This document shows positions 36,524-45,994 of a stretch of DNA of 64,000 nucleotides, piece by piece. The position numbers were made by a program, and so were the translations under genes. The stretch is from assembly GCA_937924805.1 (NCBI GenBank), contig CALDTZ010000006.1:145635-209634 (forward strand), in the 5' to 3' direction. Below the pieces are notes generated by a model. The model made no database searches, had not been told where the DNA came from, and saw only the letters and a program-made list of their open reading frames with translations. Within the stretch, counting starts at the first letter, position 1. The number at the start of each line of letters is the position of its first letter. Origin of the DNA: an uncultured Saprospiraceae bacterium (lineage in GTDB: Bacteria > Bacteroidota > Bacteroidia > Chitinophagales > Saprospiraceae).

Positions 36524-38365
36524 TTGTTTAAGTCTTTTGAAAAACATACTATACTTCTAACCTTCGTTTTTACTTGTTTTATTGGCTTGATTCTCAAAGC
36601 GGCACAATTGCAAATATTTAGTAAAAAATATGCTGCTATTGCTCAGAGAACTACGTTAAACAAACAAACGATTTACCCGTCAAGAGGATTAATCTTTGAT
36701 AGGAACGAAAAACTACTTGTTTATAATAAACCTGTATATGATTTAAATGTGGTATTTAATCAAGTTTCAACCAAAATGGATACAACTTTGTTTTGTGATC
36801 TCCTTGAAATTGAAAAGCCCACTTTTAATCAAAATATCAAAAAAAATTGGAAAAACTCAAGATATAGTAAAGCTACTCCATTCACTTTTTTAAGTAAAAT
36901 TGAACCTCATATCTTTGCTCGGTTTCAAGAACATTTACATGATTTTCCTGGGTTCACACCAAGTATCCGTAATATTAGATCCTATCCACATTCAAATGCT
37001 GCACATTTATTAGGTTACCTTGGAGAAGTAAACAATACAATTCTCAAAGATTCTTCAAATTATACATTAGGTGATTATATTGGCAAATCAGGTGTTGAAA
37101 GAACCTATGAAAAAGTCTTACGTGGTAGAAAAGGCCACAAATATATTTTAAAAGACAACTTTGGTCGAGATGTCGCTTCATACGACGAAGGAAACCTTGA
37201 TGAAAATCCAAAATCTGGATCAGATTTAATTGCTACAATTGACTTAGAATTGCAAGCTTATGGAGAAAAACTAATGCAAAATAAGCGGGGAAGTATTGTA
37301 ATCTTAGAACCTAAAACAGGTGAAATTTTAAGTATGGTTTCTTCTCCTAACTACGATCCAAATGCACTTAATCTAGGCAGTAACAGAGGTGAAACCTTTA
37401 ATCAGCTATATAAAGATTCCATAAACAAACCATTTATGGATCGATCATTAAATGCAAAATATCCACCGGGTTCAATCTTTAAGCCCATCCTAGCTTTAAT
37501 TGCTTTCCAGGAAGGAGTTTCAAAGCCAAATGATTATGTAAAGTGCAATGGCTATTATCAATATAAAACATTCAAGTATAAATGTCACGAACATACTCCT
37601 TGCACTAATGTGCAGATTGCTATTCAACATTCTTGTAATTCATATTTCTTTGACATGGTTAGGGATGTAATCGAAGTAAAAGGTTTTGATAAACCGGAAA
37701 TAGGATTAACTATTTTAGATCGATACTTAAATGAATTTGGATTAGGTAAAAAACTGGGTATAGATAATTTATTAGAACAAAGTGGTTTTGTGCCATCTCC
37801 TTCATTTTATAACAAGTTATATAATGATCCGTATTCTAGTTGGAAATCAACATATATTATGTCCATTGGTATTGGTCAAGGAGAATTAGAATTAACAACC
37901 GTTCAGATGGCTAATTTAGCCGCTATAATTGCAAATAGAGGGTTTTATTATACGCCACATTTAATTAAAAGATCAAAAAACGCTTTGTTTGATTTATCAC
38001 AAAAGTTTAAAACTAAAAATACCGTTTCCATTGATGATATTCACTTTTATCCTGTCATTGAAGGAATGAGAAAGACGGTAAAATATGGAACTGGATATAA
38101 GGCTCAAATACCAGGAATTGAAGTTTGTGGAAAAACGGGTACCTCACAAAATTCATTCGGAAAAGATCATTCTGTCTTTTTTGCGTTTGCCCCTCTTGAT
38201 GATCCAAAAATCGCCATTGCCGTTTATGTAGAAAATGCCGGTTTTGGTGGTGATATTGCTGCTCCAATCGCTGGTTTATTAATTGAAAAATATTTAAAAG
38301 GAGATGTGAGTCCATTTAAAAAAAACACGGAAGAGCTTATCTTAGCTAAAAATCTGATCGAATAA
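36524..38365 (+). CDS. mrdA: Penicillin-binding protein 2 (peptidoglycan transpeptidase)
   Basis: A 613-residue class B PBP. It has a membrane anchor (about 9-27), a PBP dimerisation domain (about 50-225, with YPSRGLIFDRN and GKSGVERTYE) and the transpeptidase domain with all catalytic motifs: PPGSIFKP (Ser317, Lys320), SCN (370-372) and CGKTGTS (Lys537). It cross-links lateral wall. The start is TTG at 36524, 6 bases after the mreD stop. rodA, which often follows in related genomes, is absent; folA comes next, 1 base after the stop. Confidence 0.95.
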   Translation: MFKSFEKHTILLTFVFTCFIGLILKAAQLQIFSKKYAAIAQRTTLNKQTIYPSRGLIFDRNEKLLVYNKPVYDLNVVFNQVSTKMDTTLFCDLLEIEKPTFNQNIKKNWKNSRYSKATPFTFLSKIEPHIFARFQEHLHDFPGFTPSIRNIRSYPHSNAAHLLGYLGEVNNTILKDSSNYTLGDYIGKSGVERTYEKVLRGRKGHKYILKDNFGRDVASYDEGNLDENPKSGSDLIATIDLELQAYGEKLMQNKRGSIVILEPKTGEILSMVSSPNYDPNALNLGSNRGETFNQLYKDSINKPFMDRSLNAKYPPGSIFKPILALIAFQEGVSKPNDYVKCNGYYQYKTFKYKCHEHTPCTNVQIAIQHSCNSYFFDMVRDVIEVKGFDKPEIGLTILDRYLNEFGLGKKLGIDNLLEQSGFVPSPSFYNKLYNDPYSSWKSTYIMSIGIGQGELELTTVQMANLAAIIANRGFYYTPHLIKRSKNALFDLSQKFKTKNTVSIDDIHFYPVIEGMRKTVKYGTGYKAQIPGIEVCGKTGTSQNSFGKDHSVFFAFAPLDDPKIAIAVYVENAGFGGDIAAPIAGLLIEKYLKGDVSPFKKNTEELILAKNLIE

Positions 38366-38366
38366 A

Positions 38367-38861
38367 ATGATAATATCTACCATCGTCGCCGTAAGTAAAA
38401 ATTACGCTATAGGCAAAGACAACCAAATACCTTGGTACCTGCCAGAAGATTTGAAATACTTTAAAAAGAAGACCCTTAATCATCATATAATAATGGGTCG
38501 CAACTCCTATGAATCCATCGGAAGACCCCTTCCTAAAAGAACCAATATAATTGTAACCAGAAATCCTTTTTATATTGTTTCAAATTGCCTTGTTGTTCAT
38601 ACCATTGAAGATGCTTTAGAATTGGCACATAATAATGAAGAGAAGGAAGTTTTCATAATCGGCGGAGGTACTATTTATAATCAAACAAAGCATCTTTGGG
38701 ATAAGATTTATATCACTGAAGTAGATGTCGAAATTGAAAACGCTGATGTTTTCTTTCCAAGAATAGATGAAACAAAATGGAGTGTATTATCGGAAGATAA
38801 AAAAGAGAAAGATGAAAAAAATCCGTTTAATTATACTTTTAAGATTTTAGAAAAAATTTAA
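38367..38861 (+). CDS. folA: Dihydrofolate reductase
   Basis: A 164-residue DHFR with the conserved N-terminus (IVAVSKNYAIGKDNQIPWYLPEDLKYFK is split here: AVSKNYAIGKDNQIPW, LPEDLKYFK), the MGRNSYESIGRPLPKR block, and FIIGGGTIY, the NADPH site. It reduces dihydrofolate to tetrahydrofolate. Tight linkage to mrdA (1-base gap) indicates co-transcription with the cell-shape genes, although the functions differ. Confidence 0.96.
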   Translation: MIISTIVAVSKNYAIGKDNQIPWYLPEDLKYFKKKTLNHHIIMGRNSYESIGRPLPKRTNIIVTRNPFYIVSNCLVVHTIEDALELAHNNEEKEVFIIGGGTIYNQTKHLWDKIYITEVDVEIENADVFFPRIDETKWSVLSEDKKEKDEKNPFNYTFKILEKI

Positions 38862-38930
38862 TTTTTACTTTTTGTAAAAACCCGTGTCTAGAGTTTACAT
38901 ATGATAAAAATTCGACACTTGCGCTTCATT

Positions 38931-38938
38931 TATCTTTG
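38931..38938 (+). promoter_or_regulatory. -7 box before hypothetical lipoprotein
   Basis: TATCTTTG matches TAnnTTTG and would start transcription about 8 bases before the ATG at 38953. The nearest TTG upstream is only 9 bases away, so the -33 element is unclear. Confidence 0.45.
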
Positions 38939-38952
38939 GATAAAATGTATCG

Positions 38953-39588
38953 ATGAAAGTGCTTCCTTTTTTTATACTTGTAGTAACTATCTTTTTTCAA
39001 TCATGTGGTTGTGGATCAGATATAAAACTAGGTGATTTAACCTTATCACCCTTTTCAAAAACATTCTTGTCTGATTTTGATGATGTTTCTGAAATTTCGT
39101 TTTCAAATGATTCTTTGGAAACAATTACTTTAACAAACAATACAACTTCTTTTAGAAAAACAGAAGTGATCTATATGAGTACTTTATGTGAAGAGGGAAT
39201 ATATGCTCAAAGCGAATATTATGATGCTGAAGTATACAACATTAACTTAATAAACAACCAAGAAAATATTGATTTTTGGTATTCTATTAAATCCTATGTA
39301 CGCAGAGATGCAAACGGTGTTGATCAAAAATATGATAAGATTTACTTTAATGGTCGGTTGAATGAAGAATCCTACTTTTTTAATGGTGTGATTGATACAA
39401 AAGATGCTACTATTTCTTCTGATGAACTTCTTTTTACAAATCAGGAAATCATAACTCTTCAAGGAGAACAATTTGAAAGCATCTTTATATTGACAGATAC
39501 AAATAATAATCAAGTTTTATATATAAATAAAGACCTCGGTATTGTTGGATTTAAGTCTAGCGGTGGCGATTTGTGGGTTCGAAAGTAA
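38953..39588 (+). CDS. Hypothetical lipoprotein
   Basis: A 211-residue protein with a lipoprotein signal (FFQSC, Cys18) followed by CGSD. The mature part is strand-rich and acidic with no motif I recognise. Acidic residues directly after the lipid cysteine region (SDIKLGD) are weak, so a surface-export signal cannot be claimed. It stands between folA and DUF2851 with its own probable promoter. Confidence 0.6.
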   Translation: MKVLPFFILVVTIFFQSCGCGSDIKLGDLTLSPFSKTFLSDFDDVSEISFSNDSLETITLTNNTTSFRKTEVIYMSTLCEEGIYAQSEYYDAEVYNINLINNQENIDFWYSIKSYVRRDANGVDQKYDKIYFNGRLNEESYFFNGVIDTKDATISSDELLFTNQEIITLQGEQFESIFILTDTNNNQVLYINKDLGIVGFKSSGGDLWVRK

Positions 39589-39653
39589 AATCTATAAATG
39601 CCTGATTATTATCGTACGCTTAATCATTCAAACAACTTTAAAACCATTAGTAC

Positions 39654-40943
39654 ATGAATTCTTTCATTAGAGAATCATTGCTCCATTATGTTTGGCAGTA
39701 TAAAAAATATGATTTTTTTGAATTAAAGACCTCAAACAATCAAACGATAGAAATTATTAAAGGTGGTATTCACAACTTTGACGCTGGGCCAGATTTTTTA
39801 CAAGCTACTATTAAGATTGACAATAAAGTCTGGTATGGAAATGTAGAAATGCATACCAAATCTAGTGACTGGTTAAAACACAAACATCAATTAGATCCAA
39901 ATTACAATTCTGTAATTCTTCACGTGGTTTTTGAAGAAGATGTGCCAATTTTTTATGCCGACAGTAAAGCAATTCCTTGCTTAGTTTTAGGCAAAAGAAT
40001 CTCTCACTCAACCATCAAAAATTATGTTCAGTTAATGGAAAACAAAATGTGGGTGCCTTGTCAAAATATGTTTTCAAGTATCTCTAATGATTCTATTGAA
40101 TTTTGGAAATATCGATTAGTTGTGGAGAGAATGGAAGATCGAGTTTTGAAATATAAATCAAAACTTAATTTAAATAATATTGATTGGGACCAAAACTTAT
40201 ATGTTGCCTTCCTTAGTTATTTAAGTGCTAAAGTAAATCGATTGGGTTTCGAAGAGTTAGGCAAAGCTTTACCTTATAAATTATTACAAAAACACAGAAA
40301 TAACATCTTTCAAATTGAGGCATTATTATTTGGAACAGCTAACGTTTTACCAAAAGAATCTGCAAATGATTATGTTTTTAACCTTAAAAAAGAATACGAT
40401 TTTTTGTCAAAAAAATATAACATTAAACCCATTTCACCTTTACTTTGGAAGTTTGCTCGACTAAGGCCGCAAAATTTTGTTACTGTTCGATTAGCACAAT
40501 TTGCCAAATTAATCAATCAAAGAGAAAATCTTTTTTCCCAACTCTTTTATTCATCCTCAATCGTAGAAATTAAAAAACTACTATCCGTTCAAATAAATGA
40601 AGGATATTGGTTGTCGCATTTTCATTTTGGAAAAAAGTCAAAAGTAGTTCCTAAATCTATGGGTACTCAATTAGTTGAAAGTCTGGTCATAAATGCAATT
40701 GTACCGTTCAGGTTTTTGCATGGCATGTGGCACGATGATGAAGCTGAAAAGGAAAATGCACTATCAATTTTAGATCAATTACCGTCAGAGAAAAACAAAA
40801 TTATTAAAAATTGGGTTTCATTAGGAATGAAGTGTGATACCGCAATGGATAGTCAAGCCCTCATTGAATTAAAAAGCAACTACTGCGATGTTCAACGATG
40901 TTTAGATTGCCAAATTGGTCATGCTATTTTATCCAATGAATAA
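39654..40943 (+). CDS. DUF2851 family protein
   Basis: A 429-residue soluble protein. The N-terminus matches DUF2851, a Bacteroidota/Chlorobi family of unknown function: LLHYVWQYKKYD, GGIHNFDAGPDFLQATIKID and WYGNVEMHTKSSDW, then NSVILHVVFEED. The His/Asp/Glu-rich core resembles a nuclease-like arrangement, but no catalytic role is established. The C-terminus has four cysteines (CDVQRCLDCQIG), a possible metal site. It lies 17 bases upstream of lpxK. Confidence 0.75.
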   Translation: MNSFIRESLLHYVWQYKKYDFFELKTSNNQTIEIIKGGIHNFDAGPDFLQATIKIDNKVWYGNVEMHTKSSDWLKHKHQLDPNYNSVILHVVFEEDVPIFYADSKAIPCLVLGKRISHSTIKNYVQLMENKMWVPCQNMFSSISNDSIEFWKYRLVVERMEDRVLKYKSKLNLNNIDWDQNLYVAFLSYLSAKVNRLGFEELGKALPYKLLQKHRNNIFQIEALLFGTANVLPKESANDYVFNLKKEYDFLSKKYNIKPISPLLWKFARLRPQNFVTVRLAQFAKLINQRENLFSQLFYSSSIVEIKKLLSVQINEGYWLSHFHFGKKSKVVPKSMGTQLVESLVINAIVPFRFLHGMWHDDEAEKENALSILDQLPSEKNKIIKNWVSLGMKCDTAMDSQALIELKSNYCDVQRCLDCQIGHAILSNE

Positions 40944-40960
40944 AACTATTTTTGTAGTCA

Positions 40961-42028
40961 ATGATTGACAATATTATTGCCAAGATTATTTTATTTCCCT
41001 TTTCCATACTTTATGGATTTGGGGTGAGTATTAGAAATTTACTCTATGATTTAGGTTTATTAAAGTCAACTTCTTTTAATTTACCCGTTATTAGTGTTGG
41101 CAATTTAGCAATTGGTGGTTCTGGTAAAACCCCTCATATAGAATATCTATTGGTCTTATTAAAAGATCACATTAATATGGCTGTTCTTAGTAGGGGTTAT
41201 AAAAGAAAAACCAAAGGTTTTCGATTTGTTACAATGAATGATACCGCCAATACTGTTGGCGATGAGCCTCTCCAATTTAGATACAAATTCCGAGATGTTG
41301 TAATTAGCGTTTCTGAATCTCGAATGACTGGTGTACCAAATATTTTAAAAAAATATCCTCAAGTTCAAGCCGTTTTGCTTGATGATGCGTTCCAACATAG
41401 AGCTGTTGTACCTGGTCTAAATGTTTTATTAACTTCTTTTGAAAAAGTTTATACTCAAGATTTATTATTACCTGCAGGAAGATTAAGAGAATATCCGAGT
41501 TCCGCTGAAAGGGCTAATATTATAATAGTTACTAAATGTCCACCCAAACTTTCCGAACAAGAAAAACAACAATTTGAAAAAAAGATTAACCCTCTTGAGG
41601 GACAAAAACTATTTTTTAGTTATTACAAATATTATGACCCTTATTATTTATATGATATAAACCGTAAAATCTCACTTAATCAAGACCAAAAAGTAATATT
41701 GCTTGCTGCCATAGCAAACACAAATTATTTGGAACAATATTTAGAACTAGAATGTAATCTGACCCAAACACTTAAGTTTGAAGATCATCATTATTTTAAT
41801 GAAAGAGATATTTTAACGTTAACACATGTCATTGATTCAATCGAAGATCCAAACACAATCATAATTACGACAGAAAAAGATGCTACGAGGCTTGATTTAT
41901 TTCGTACCGTTTTACTAGAAAAAAAGATTCCCATTTATGTTTTACCTATTAGTGTAGCCTTTCACTTTGACGAAAAAACAATCTTTGATGCCTCTGTTAG
42001 AGACTTTTTAATGAACTTTAAAGTCTAA
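40961..42028 (+). CDS. lpxK: Tetraacyldisaccharide 4'-kinase
   Basis: A 355-residue LpxK with the N-terminal membrane-associated helix, the P-loop SVGNLAIGGSGKTP (about 46-59), SRGYKRKTKGF, and the family segments VGDEPLQ and LLDDAFQHR. It phosphorylates the lipid A precursor at the 4' position on the inner membrane. It is followed 7 bases later by the Wzi/RemB-like barrel gene and then by the polysaccharide locus. Confidence 0.95.
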   Translation: MIDNIIAKIILFPFSILYGFGVSIRNLLYDLGLLKSTSFNLPVISVGNLAIGGSGKTPHIEYLLVLLKDHINMAVLSRGYKRKTKGFRFVTMNDTANTVGDEPLQFRYKFRDVVISVSESRMTGVPNILKKYPQVQAVLLDDAFQHRAVVPGLNVLLTSFEKVYTQDLLLPAGRLREYPSSAERANIIIVTKCPPKLSEQEKQQFEKKINPLEGQKLFFSYYKYYDPYYLYDINRKISLNQDQKVILLAAIANTNYLEQYLELECNLTQTLKFEDHHYFNERDILTLTHVIDSIEDPNTIIITTEKDATRLDLFRTVLLEKKIPIYVLPISVAFHFDEKTIFDASVRDFLMNFKV

Positions 42029-42035
42029 ATTAATT

Positions 42036-43727
42036 ATGAGACTTTTAATTTTTTGGGTATTCTTCTTGTTTATAATTTCAACTGTAAATAGTCAATCGAC
42101 TTACTATCCTAGAAAACATCAAGTAGTACGATGGCTAGATCGTTCTCAAATTAAAAACCCTAATTCTTCGAATATTCATTTAGCTTTTCAAAAGATTCGT
42201 AAATCATCTGTTGCGTTTTTTATCGATAGCGTTGGTAATTACAATAACAAAAGTATTTTTCAAAAAGAGTTTCTTACGAATGATAATCCTTTTTACTTTG
42301 ACCCTGAAATAAGCAAAAATAGCAGACCAAATATTCCCCTCATCCAATACTTTTATCAAAACCCTTCTAGTTTTCTATACTTAGATAAGCCAAGTTTTAA
42401 GGTTAAAGCAAACCCAATTATAGATTTTAATGCGGGAAAAGAAACAGCTAATAATTTACCCGTATTTCAAAACACGCGAGGTTTTGAAGTAGAAATTTTG
42501 GTCGATAATAAGATTTACTTTTACTCAAGTTTATTTGAAAATCAACGACGGTTCTTTTCTCACATTGATAAAGAAATAAGAAGAAATGAAACAATTCCTG
42601 GTCAAGGATTTTATAAAAAATATAAAAGTAGTTTATCAAATGAAATATCTGGATTTGATTATTTAAATGCTGTTGCATATTTCGGCCTTCCTATTTCAAA
42701 AAATATTCATTTGGAGTTAGGGCATGGAAACCAATTTATTGGTCACGGTTATCACTCATTACTGTTAAACGATTATAGTCACAATTACTTTTATCTAACA
42801 TTAAATACAAATATTTGGAAGTTTCATTACCAAAATATTTTTGCAGAGTTGGCATCCATTAGTTCAAAGTATAATGTAGGATCTCTCCAAATTCCTAAAA
42901 AATATATGGCTGCTCACTATTTAAGTTATAAACCAACAAAAAATATTGAAGTCGGTTTTTTTGAAACTGTTGTTTTTTCTAGAGAAGATCACTTCGAATT
43001 TCAATATCTAAATCCTATAATTCTATATAGAACCGTTGAACAGTTTTTAGATAGCCCAGATAATGTACTCATTGGTTTGAATGCTAGATGGGATTTATTT
43101 AAGTCAATCTCTTTATATAGCCAATGCATAATCGATGAATTTAAGATTAAAGAAATTACATCTAACGATCAATGGTGGGGAAATAAATATGGCTTTCAAG
43201 CAGGGTTACAATATATTGATGTAGCAAAAATAGATCAATTAGATCTTAGAGTAGAATACAATATGGTAAGACCTTATACGTATAGCCATTTCATTCCATT
43301 GGAAGAGTTTCAAGAAATAACAACCTCAAACTATACGCACCATGGTCAAACATTAGCTCATCCATTAGGTGCTAATTTTCAAGAGCTCCTTTTTCAATTG
43401 AAATACCAATTTACTTCAAAACTATATGGCGAATTATTATACTCTAATGCCATTCGTGGCGTAAATACGAATACCGTTAATTTTGGTTCAAATCCTTTGT
43501 CTAATAACACTACACGTCCTTCTGATTATGGAATATCATTTTTACAAGGCAATAAAGAAAATGTTCATCATATTAATGTCGATTTACATTATCAAATCTT
43601 TCACAATGCCTTTATTGATTTCCAATATGTTTATCATACGATAAAAAGTGATACTAAAGATCTAAAAACTAACTATTTTGGCGGAGGTATACGTTTAAAT
43701 ATTTCAAAACATCATGTAGATTATTGA
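42036..43727 (+). CDS. Wzi/RemB-like outer-membrane beta-barrel protein
   Basis: A 563-residue protein with signal peptide (about 1-19) and a strand-rich body from about 100 on. Segments such as LELGHGNQFIGHGYHSLLLND and FQYLNPIILYRTVEQF recall the capsule-assembly Wzi/RemB-type barrel proteins of Bacteroidota; RemB is linked to gliding in Flavobacterium, Wzi to surface attachment of capsule. The C-terminus does not end in phenylalanine. It lies between lpxK and the chain-length gene, which supports a role in holding or exporting surface polysaccharide. Assignment is moderate. Confidence 0.6.
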   Translation: MRLLIFWVFFLFIISTVNSQSTYYPRKHQVVRWLDRSQIKNPNSSNIHLAFQKIRKSSVAFFIDSVGNYNNKSIFQKEFLTNDNPFYFDPEISKNSRPNIPLIQYFYQNPSSFLYLDKPSFKVKANPIIDFNAGKETANNLPVFQNTRGFEVEILVDNKIYFYSSLFENQRRFFSHIDKEIRRNETIPGQGFYKKYKSSLSNEISGFDYLNAVAYFGLPISKNIHLELGHGNQFIGHGYHSLLLNDYSHNYFYLTLNTNIWKFHYQNIFAELASISSKYNVGSLQIPKKYMAAHYLSYKPTKNIEVGFFETVVFSREDHFEFQYLNPIILYRTVEQFLDSPDNVLIGLNARWDLFKSISLYSQCIIDEFKIKEITSNDQWWGNKYGFQAGLQYIDVAKIDQLDLRVEYNMVRPYTYSHFIPLEEFQEITTSNYTHHGQTLAHPLGANFQELLFQLKYQFTSKLYGELLYSNAIRGVNTNTVNFGSNPLSNNTTRPSDYGISFLQGNKENVHHINVDLHYQIFHNAFIDFQYVYHTIKSDTKDLKTNYFGGGIRLNISKHHVDY

Positions 43728-43742
43728 GTTCAAATGTAAAAT

Positions 43743-44849
43743 ATGAAAGAAGACGTAAATTATGATGAAGTAAGTTTAAAAGAGATTATTCTTAAAATAA
43801 AAGAATACCTATTCGCTATTTGGAATGCAAAGCTCTTATTATCCTTATTTGCTTTGTTTTTCGCTGCTATCTTTATTCTTAAAAACGTAACAACAAAACC
43901 TACTTTTCCTGCTAGCTTGTCATTTATGATTAATGATGAGGAGCAATCCTCGTCCATAGGTGTTGGAAGTATTTTGGGTCAATTTGGTTTAGGTTCAGGT
44001 GGTTCAGAATACAATTTAGACAAAGTGTTGGAGTTATCTAAATCAAGAAAAATAACTCAAAATGCACTTTTTAACAATGTTATAATTCTCGACAAAAAAA
44101 CATATTTAGCAAATCATTTAATTGAGTATTTTGAATCTAAAAATGAATGGGGAAACCGTAAATGGCATAAAGCGCTTCTGGGTCCAACTGATGTTCTTCC
44201 TCTAAAAGGGTTTAGGTTTTCAAATGACAGTATTTCAAATTTTACAACTCTTGAAAATAAAGCGCTTAAATCGCTTCACCAAAAAATTATAGGGAACAAA
44301 GCGGTTGGAGTTGAAGGAATCTTAGAAACAGAGTATTCAGAAACGAGTGGAATAATGTATATGACAACTAGAGCTGAAAATCCAGAATTATCTATTCATG
44401 TAACCAAAGAACTTTTTTCTGAATTAAGTGAATATTATGTAGAGAAAACCATTGAAAAACAAAATCACACTTTCAAGATTTTAAAAGAAAAAACAGATAG
44501 TATTTCTGGGACTCTCGCTAGTACCCAATACCAACTCGCCAGTTTTAAAGATGCACATCAAAGTATTTTTTCTAAAAAGGACAACTTAAAAGAACAAAAA
44601 CTAATGATGGAAATACAAAAGTTATCTGTCATGTATGGTGAAGCAGAAAAAAACCTTCAAATAGCCGATCTATCATTAAAAAATAAAACACCGTATATAC
44701 AAGTGATCGATGATCCTTTGCTTCCTATCCCACCTAATAAACAAAGTATAATCCTTGATTTGATAAAGGGACTTATGCTTGGTGGTTTTCTTGGATTTAT
44801 ATACATCATTGGTCGAAAAATTATAAAGGATGCGTTAACACAAGCATAA
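43743..44849 (+). CDS. Wzz-type polysaccharide chain-length determinant
   Basis: A 368-residue polysaccharide co-polymerase: transmembrane helix at about 33-50, a large periplasmic alpha/beta domain with coiled coil (about 230-310), a proline-rich motif DPLLPIPPNK, then a second helix at about 337-357. It sets glycan chain length together with a Wzy polymerase. No tyrosine-kinase domain is fused. It opens the polysaccharide locus, 15 bases after the Wzi/RemB-like gene. Confidence 0.85.
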   Translation: MKEDVNYDEVSLKEIILKIKEYLFAIWNAKLLLSLFALFFAAIFILKNVTTKPTFPASLSFMINDEEQSSSIGVGSILGQFGLGSGGSEYNLDKVLELSKSRKITQNALFNNVIILDKKTYLANHLIEYFESKNEWGNRKWHKALLGPTDVLPLKGFRFSNDSISNFTTLENKALKSLHQKIIGNKAVGVEGILETEYSETSGIMYMTTRAENPELSIHVTKELFSELSEYYVEKTIEKQNHTFKILKEKTDSISGTLASTQYQLASFKDAHQSIFSKKDNLKEQKLMMEIQKLSVMYGEAEKNLQIADLSLKNKTPYIQVIDDPLLPIPPNKQSIILDLIKGLMLGGFLGFIYIIGRKIIKDALTQA

Positions 44850-44860
44850 CCAACAAATAA

Positions 44861-44879
44861 TGAGTACTTTTGTTACTCA
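44861..44879 (+). promoter_or_regulatory. Promoter -7 box inside a palindrome before the regulator
   Basis: TACTTTTG (44865-44872) is a full TAnnTTTG match, and it lies inside an inverted repeat TGAGTA (44861-44866) / TACTCA (44874-44879). Transcription would start about 5 bases before the regulator's ATG (44883). Overlap of operator and -7 box suggests autorepression. No TTG -33 element is seen. Confidence 0.55.
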
Positions 44880-44882
44880 ATT

Positions 44883-45413
44883 ATGCTTGAAACACTCATT
44901 TCTTCAAAAACTAGAATAAAATTACTATTGAAGTTTTTCCTCAATAGTAAAACAACATCTTACCTCAGAGGATTGGAATCTGAATTTGGAGAATCATCAA
45001 ATGCTATTAGGATAGAGCTGAATCGTCTAGAAAAAGCCGGAATGCTAATTTCTCATTTAAAAGGCAATAAAAAAATATTTGGCGCCAATACCGAACACCC
45101 ACTATTCAATGAGGTACACAACATATTATTAAAATATTTGGGATTTGACAAAATCATCGAAAACGTTTTAAATAGGATGGGTGAATTAGATAAGGCTTTT
45201 GTGGTTGGTGATTTCGCTAAGGGTAAGAATAGTCAAATAATAGATTTAGTTTTTATTGGAAACATTAACAAACCATACCTAATACAATTGATAGAGAAGG
45301 TTGAAAAACTCATCGAACGAAAAATAAGATATGTTGCTTATTCAACAATAGAAAAACAAACATTGAATATTCAAGATGTACATCCAGATGCTTTATTATT
45401 ATGGGAGAAGTAA
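44883..45413 (+). CDS. Winged-helix regulator with degenerate nucleotidyltransferase domain
   Basis: A 176-residue protein. Residues 1-75 are an ArsR-like winged helix ([20 protein letters not shown], then [20 protein letters not shown]). Residues about 90-170 resemble a minimal nucleotidyltransferase ([20 protein letters not shown]), but the GS motif is GD and the first catalytic Asp is not found, so it is probably a binding rather than catalytic domain. Such proteins are placed at the head of glycan clusters in Bacteroidota. It has its own predicted promoter with a palindrome and overlaps the next gene by 13 bases. Regulatory role is inferred. Confidence 0.7.
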   Translation: MLETLISSKTRIKLLLKFFLNSKTTSYLRGLESEFGESSNAIRIELNRLEKAGMLISHLKGNKKIFGANTEHPLFNEVHNILLKYLGFDKIIENVLNRMGELDKAFVVGDFAKGKNSQIIDLVFIGNINKPYLIQLIEKVEKLIERKIRYVAYSTIEKQTLNIQDVHPDALLLWEK

Positions 45414-45994
45414 CGAATTATTTTATACATAAAACGGCTCTTGTTGACCAAGGAGCAATCATTGGTGAGAACACCAAAATTTGGCATTTTTGCCATATAA
45501 TGTCTGGCGCAAAAATTGGGCGTGACTGTTCTTTGGGTCAAAATGTTTTTGTAGCCAACAAAGTAGAATTAGGAGATAATGTGAAAGTTCAAAATAATGT
45601 CTCCGTTTATGAAGGCGTTTTTGTTGAAGATGATGTTTTTTTAGGTCCTAGTATGGTCTTTACAAATGTTCACAACCCAAGAAGTCATGTGTCAAGAAAA
45701 ACAGAATATAAAAAAACTGTAGTAAAAAAAGGAGCCACAATTGGAGCTAATGCAACCATTGTTTGCGGAAATAAAATAGGTTCTTATGCTTTTGTTGGAG
45801 CAGGTGCTGTTGTGACCAAAGATGTACCCGATTTTGCTCTAATAGTTGGGAATCCAGCAAAACAAATTGGTTGGATGAGTGCCTATGGTGAGCGTCTTTC
45901 ATTCGAAAAAAACATCGCAATTTGCCAACATACAAATGATCAATATATTTTAGAAAACAATCGCTGTATTCAAAAAAATGAAAAACAAACTTAA
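45401..45994 (+). CDS. Left-handed beta-helix N-acetyltransferase, WbpD/WlbB-like
   Basis: A 197-residue hexapeptide-repeat acetyltransferase (repeats such as [38 protein letters not shown]). The [18 protein letters not shown] loop and length match WbpD/WlbB, which acetylates UDP-2-acetamido-3-amino-2,3-dideoxy-glucuronate to give the 2,3-diacetamido sugar acid. It overlaps both neighbours (13 and 17 bases), and the next gene is a WbpB-like dehydrogenase of the same path. The aminotransferase (WbpE) of that path is not in the window. Confidence 0.8.
   Translation: MGEVTNYFIHKTALVDQGAIIGENTKIWHFCHIMSGAKIGRDCSLGQNVFVANKVELGDNVKVQNNVSVYEGVFVEDDVFLGPSMVFTNVHNPRSHVSRKTEYKKTVVKKGATIGANATIVCGNKIGSYAFVGAGAVVTKDVPDFALIVGNPAKQIGWMSAYGERLSFEKNIAICQHTNDQYILENNRCIQKNEKQT

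Noticed and set aside
38862..38880. Terminator after folA
   Set aside because: TTTTTAC/GTAAAAA forms only a weak A-T stem; not enough for a confident call.
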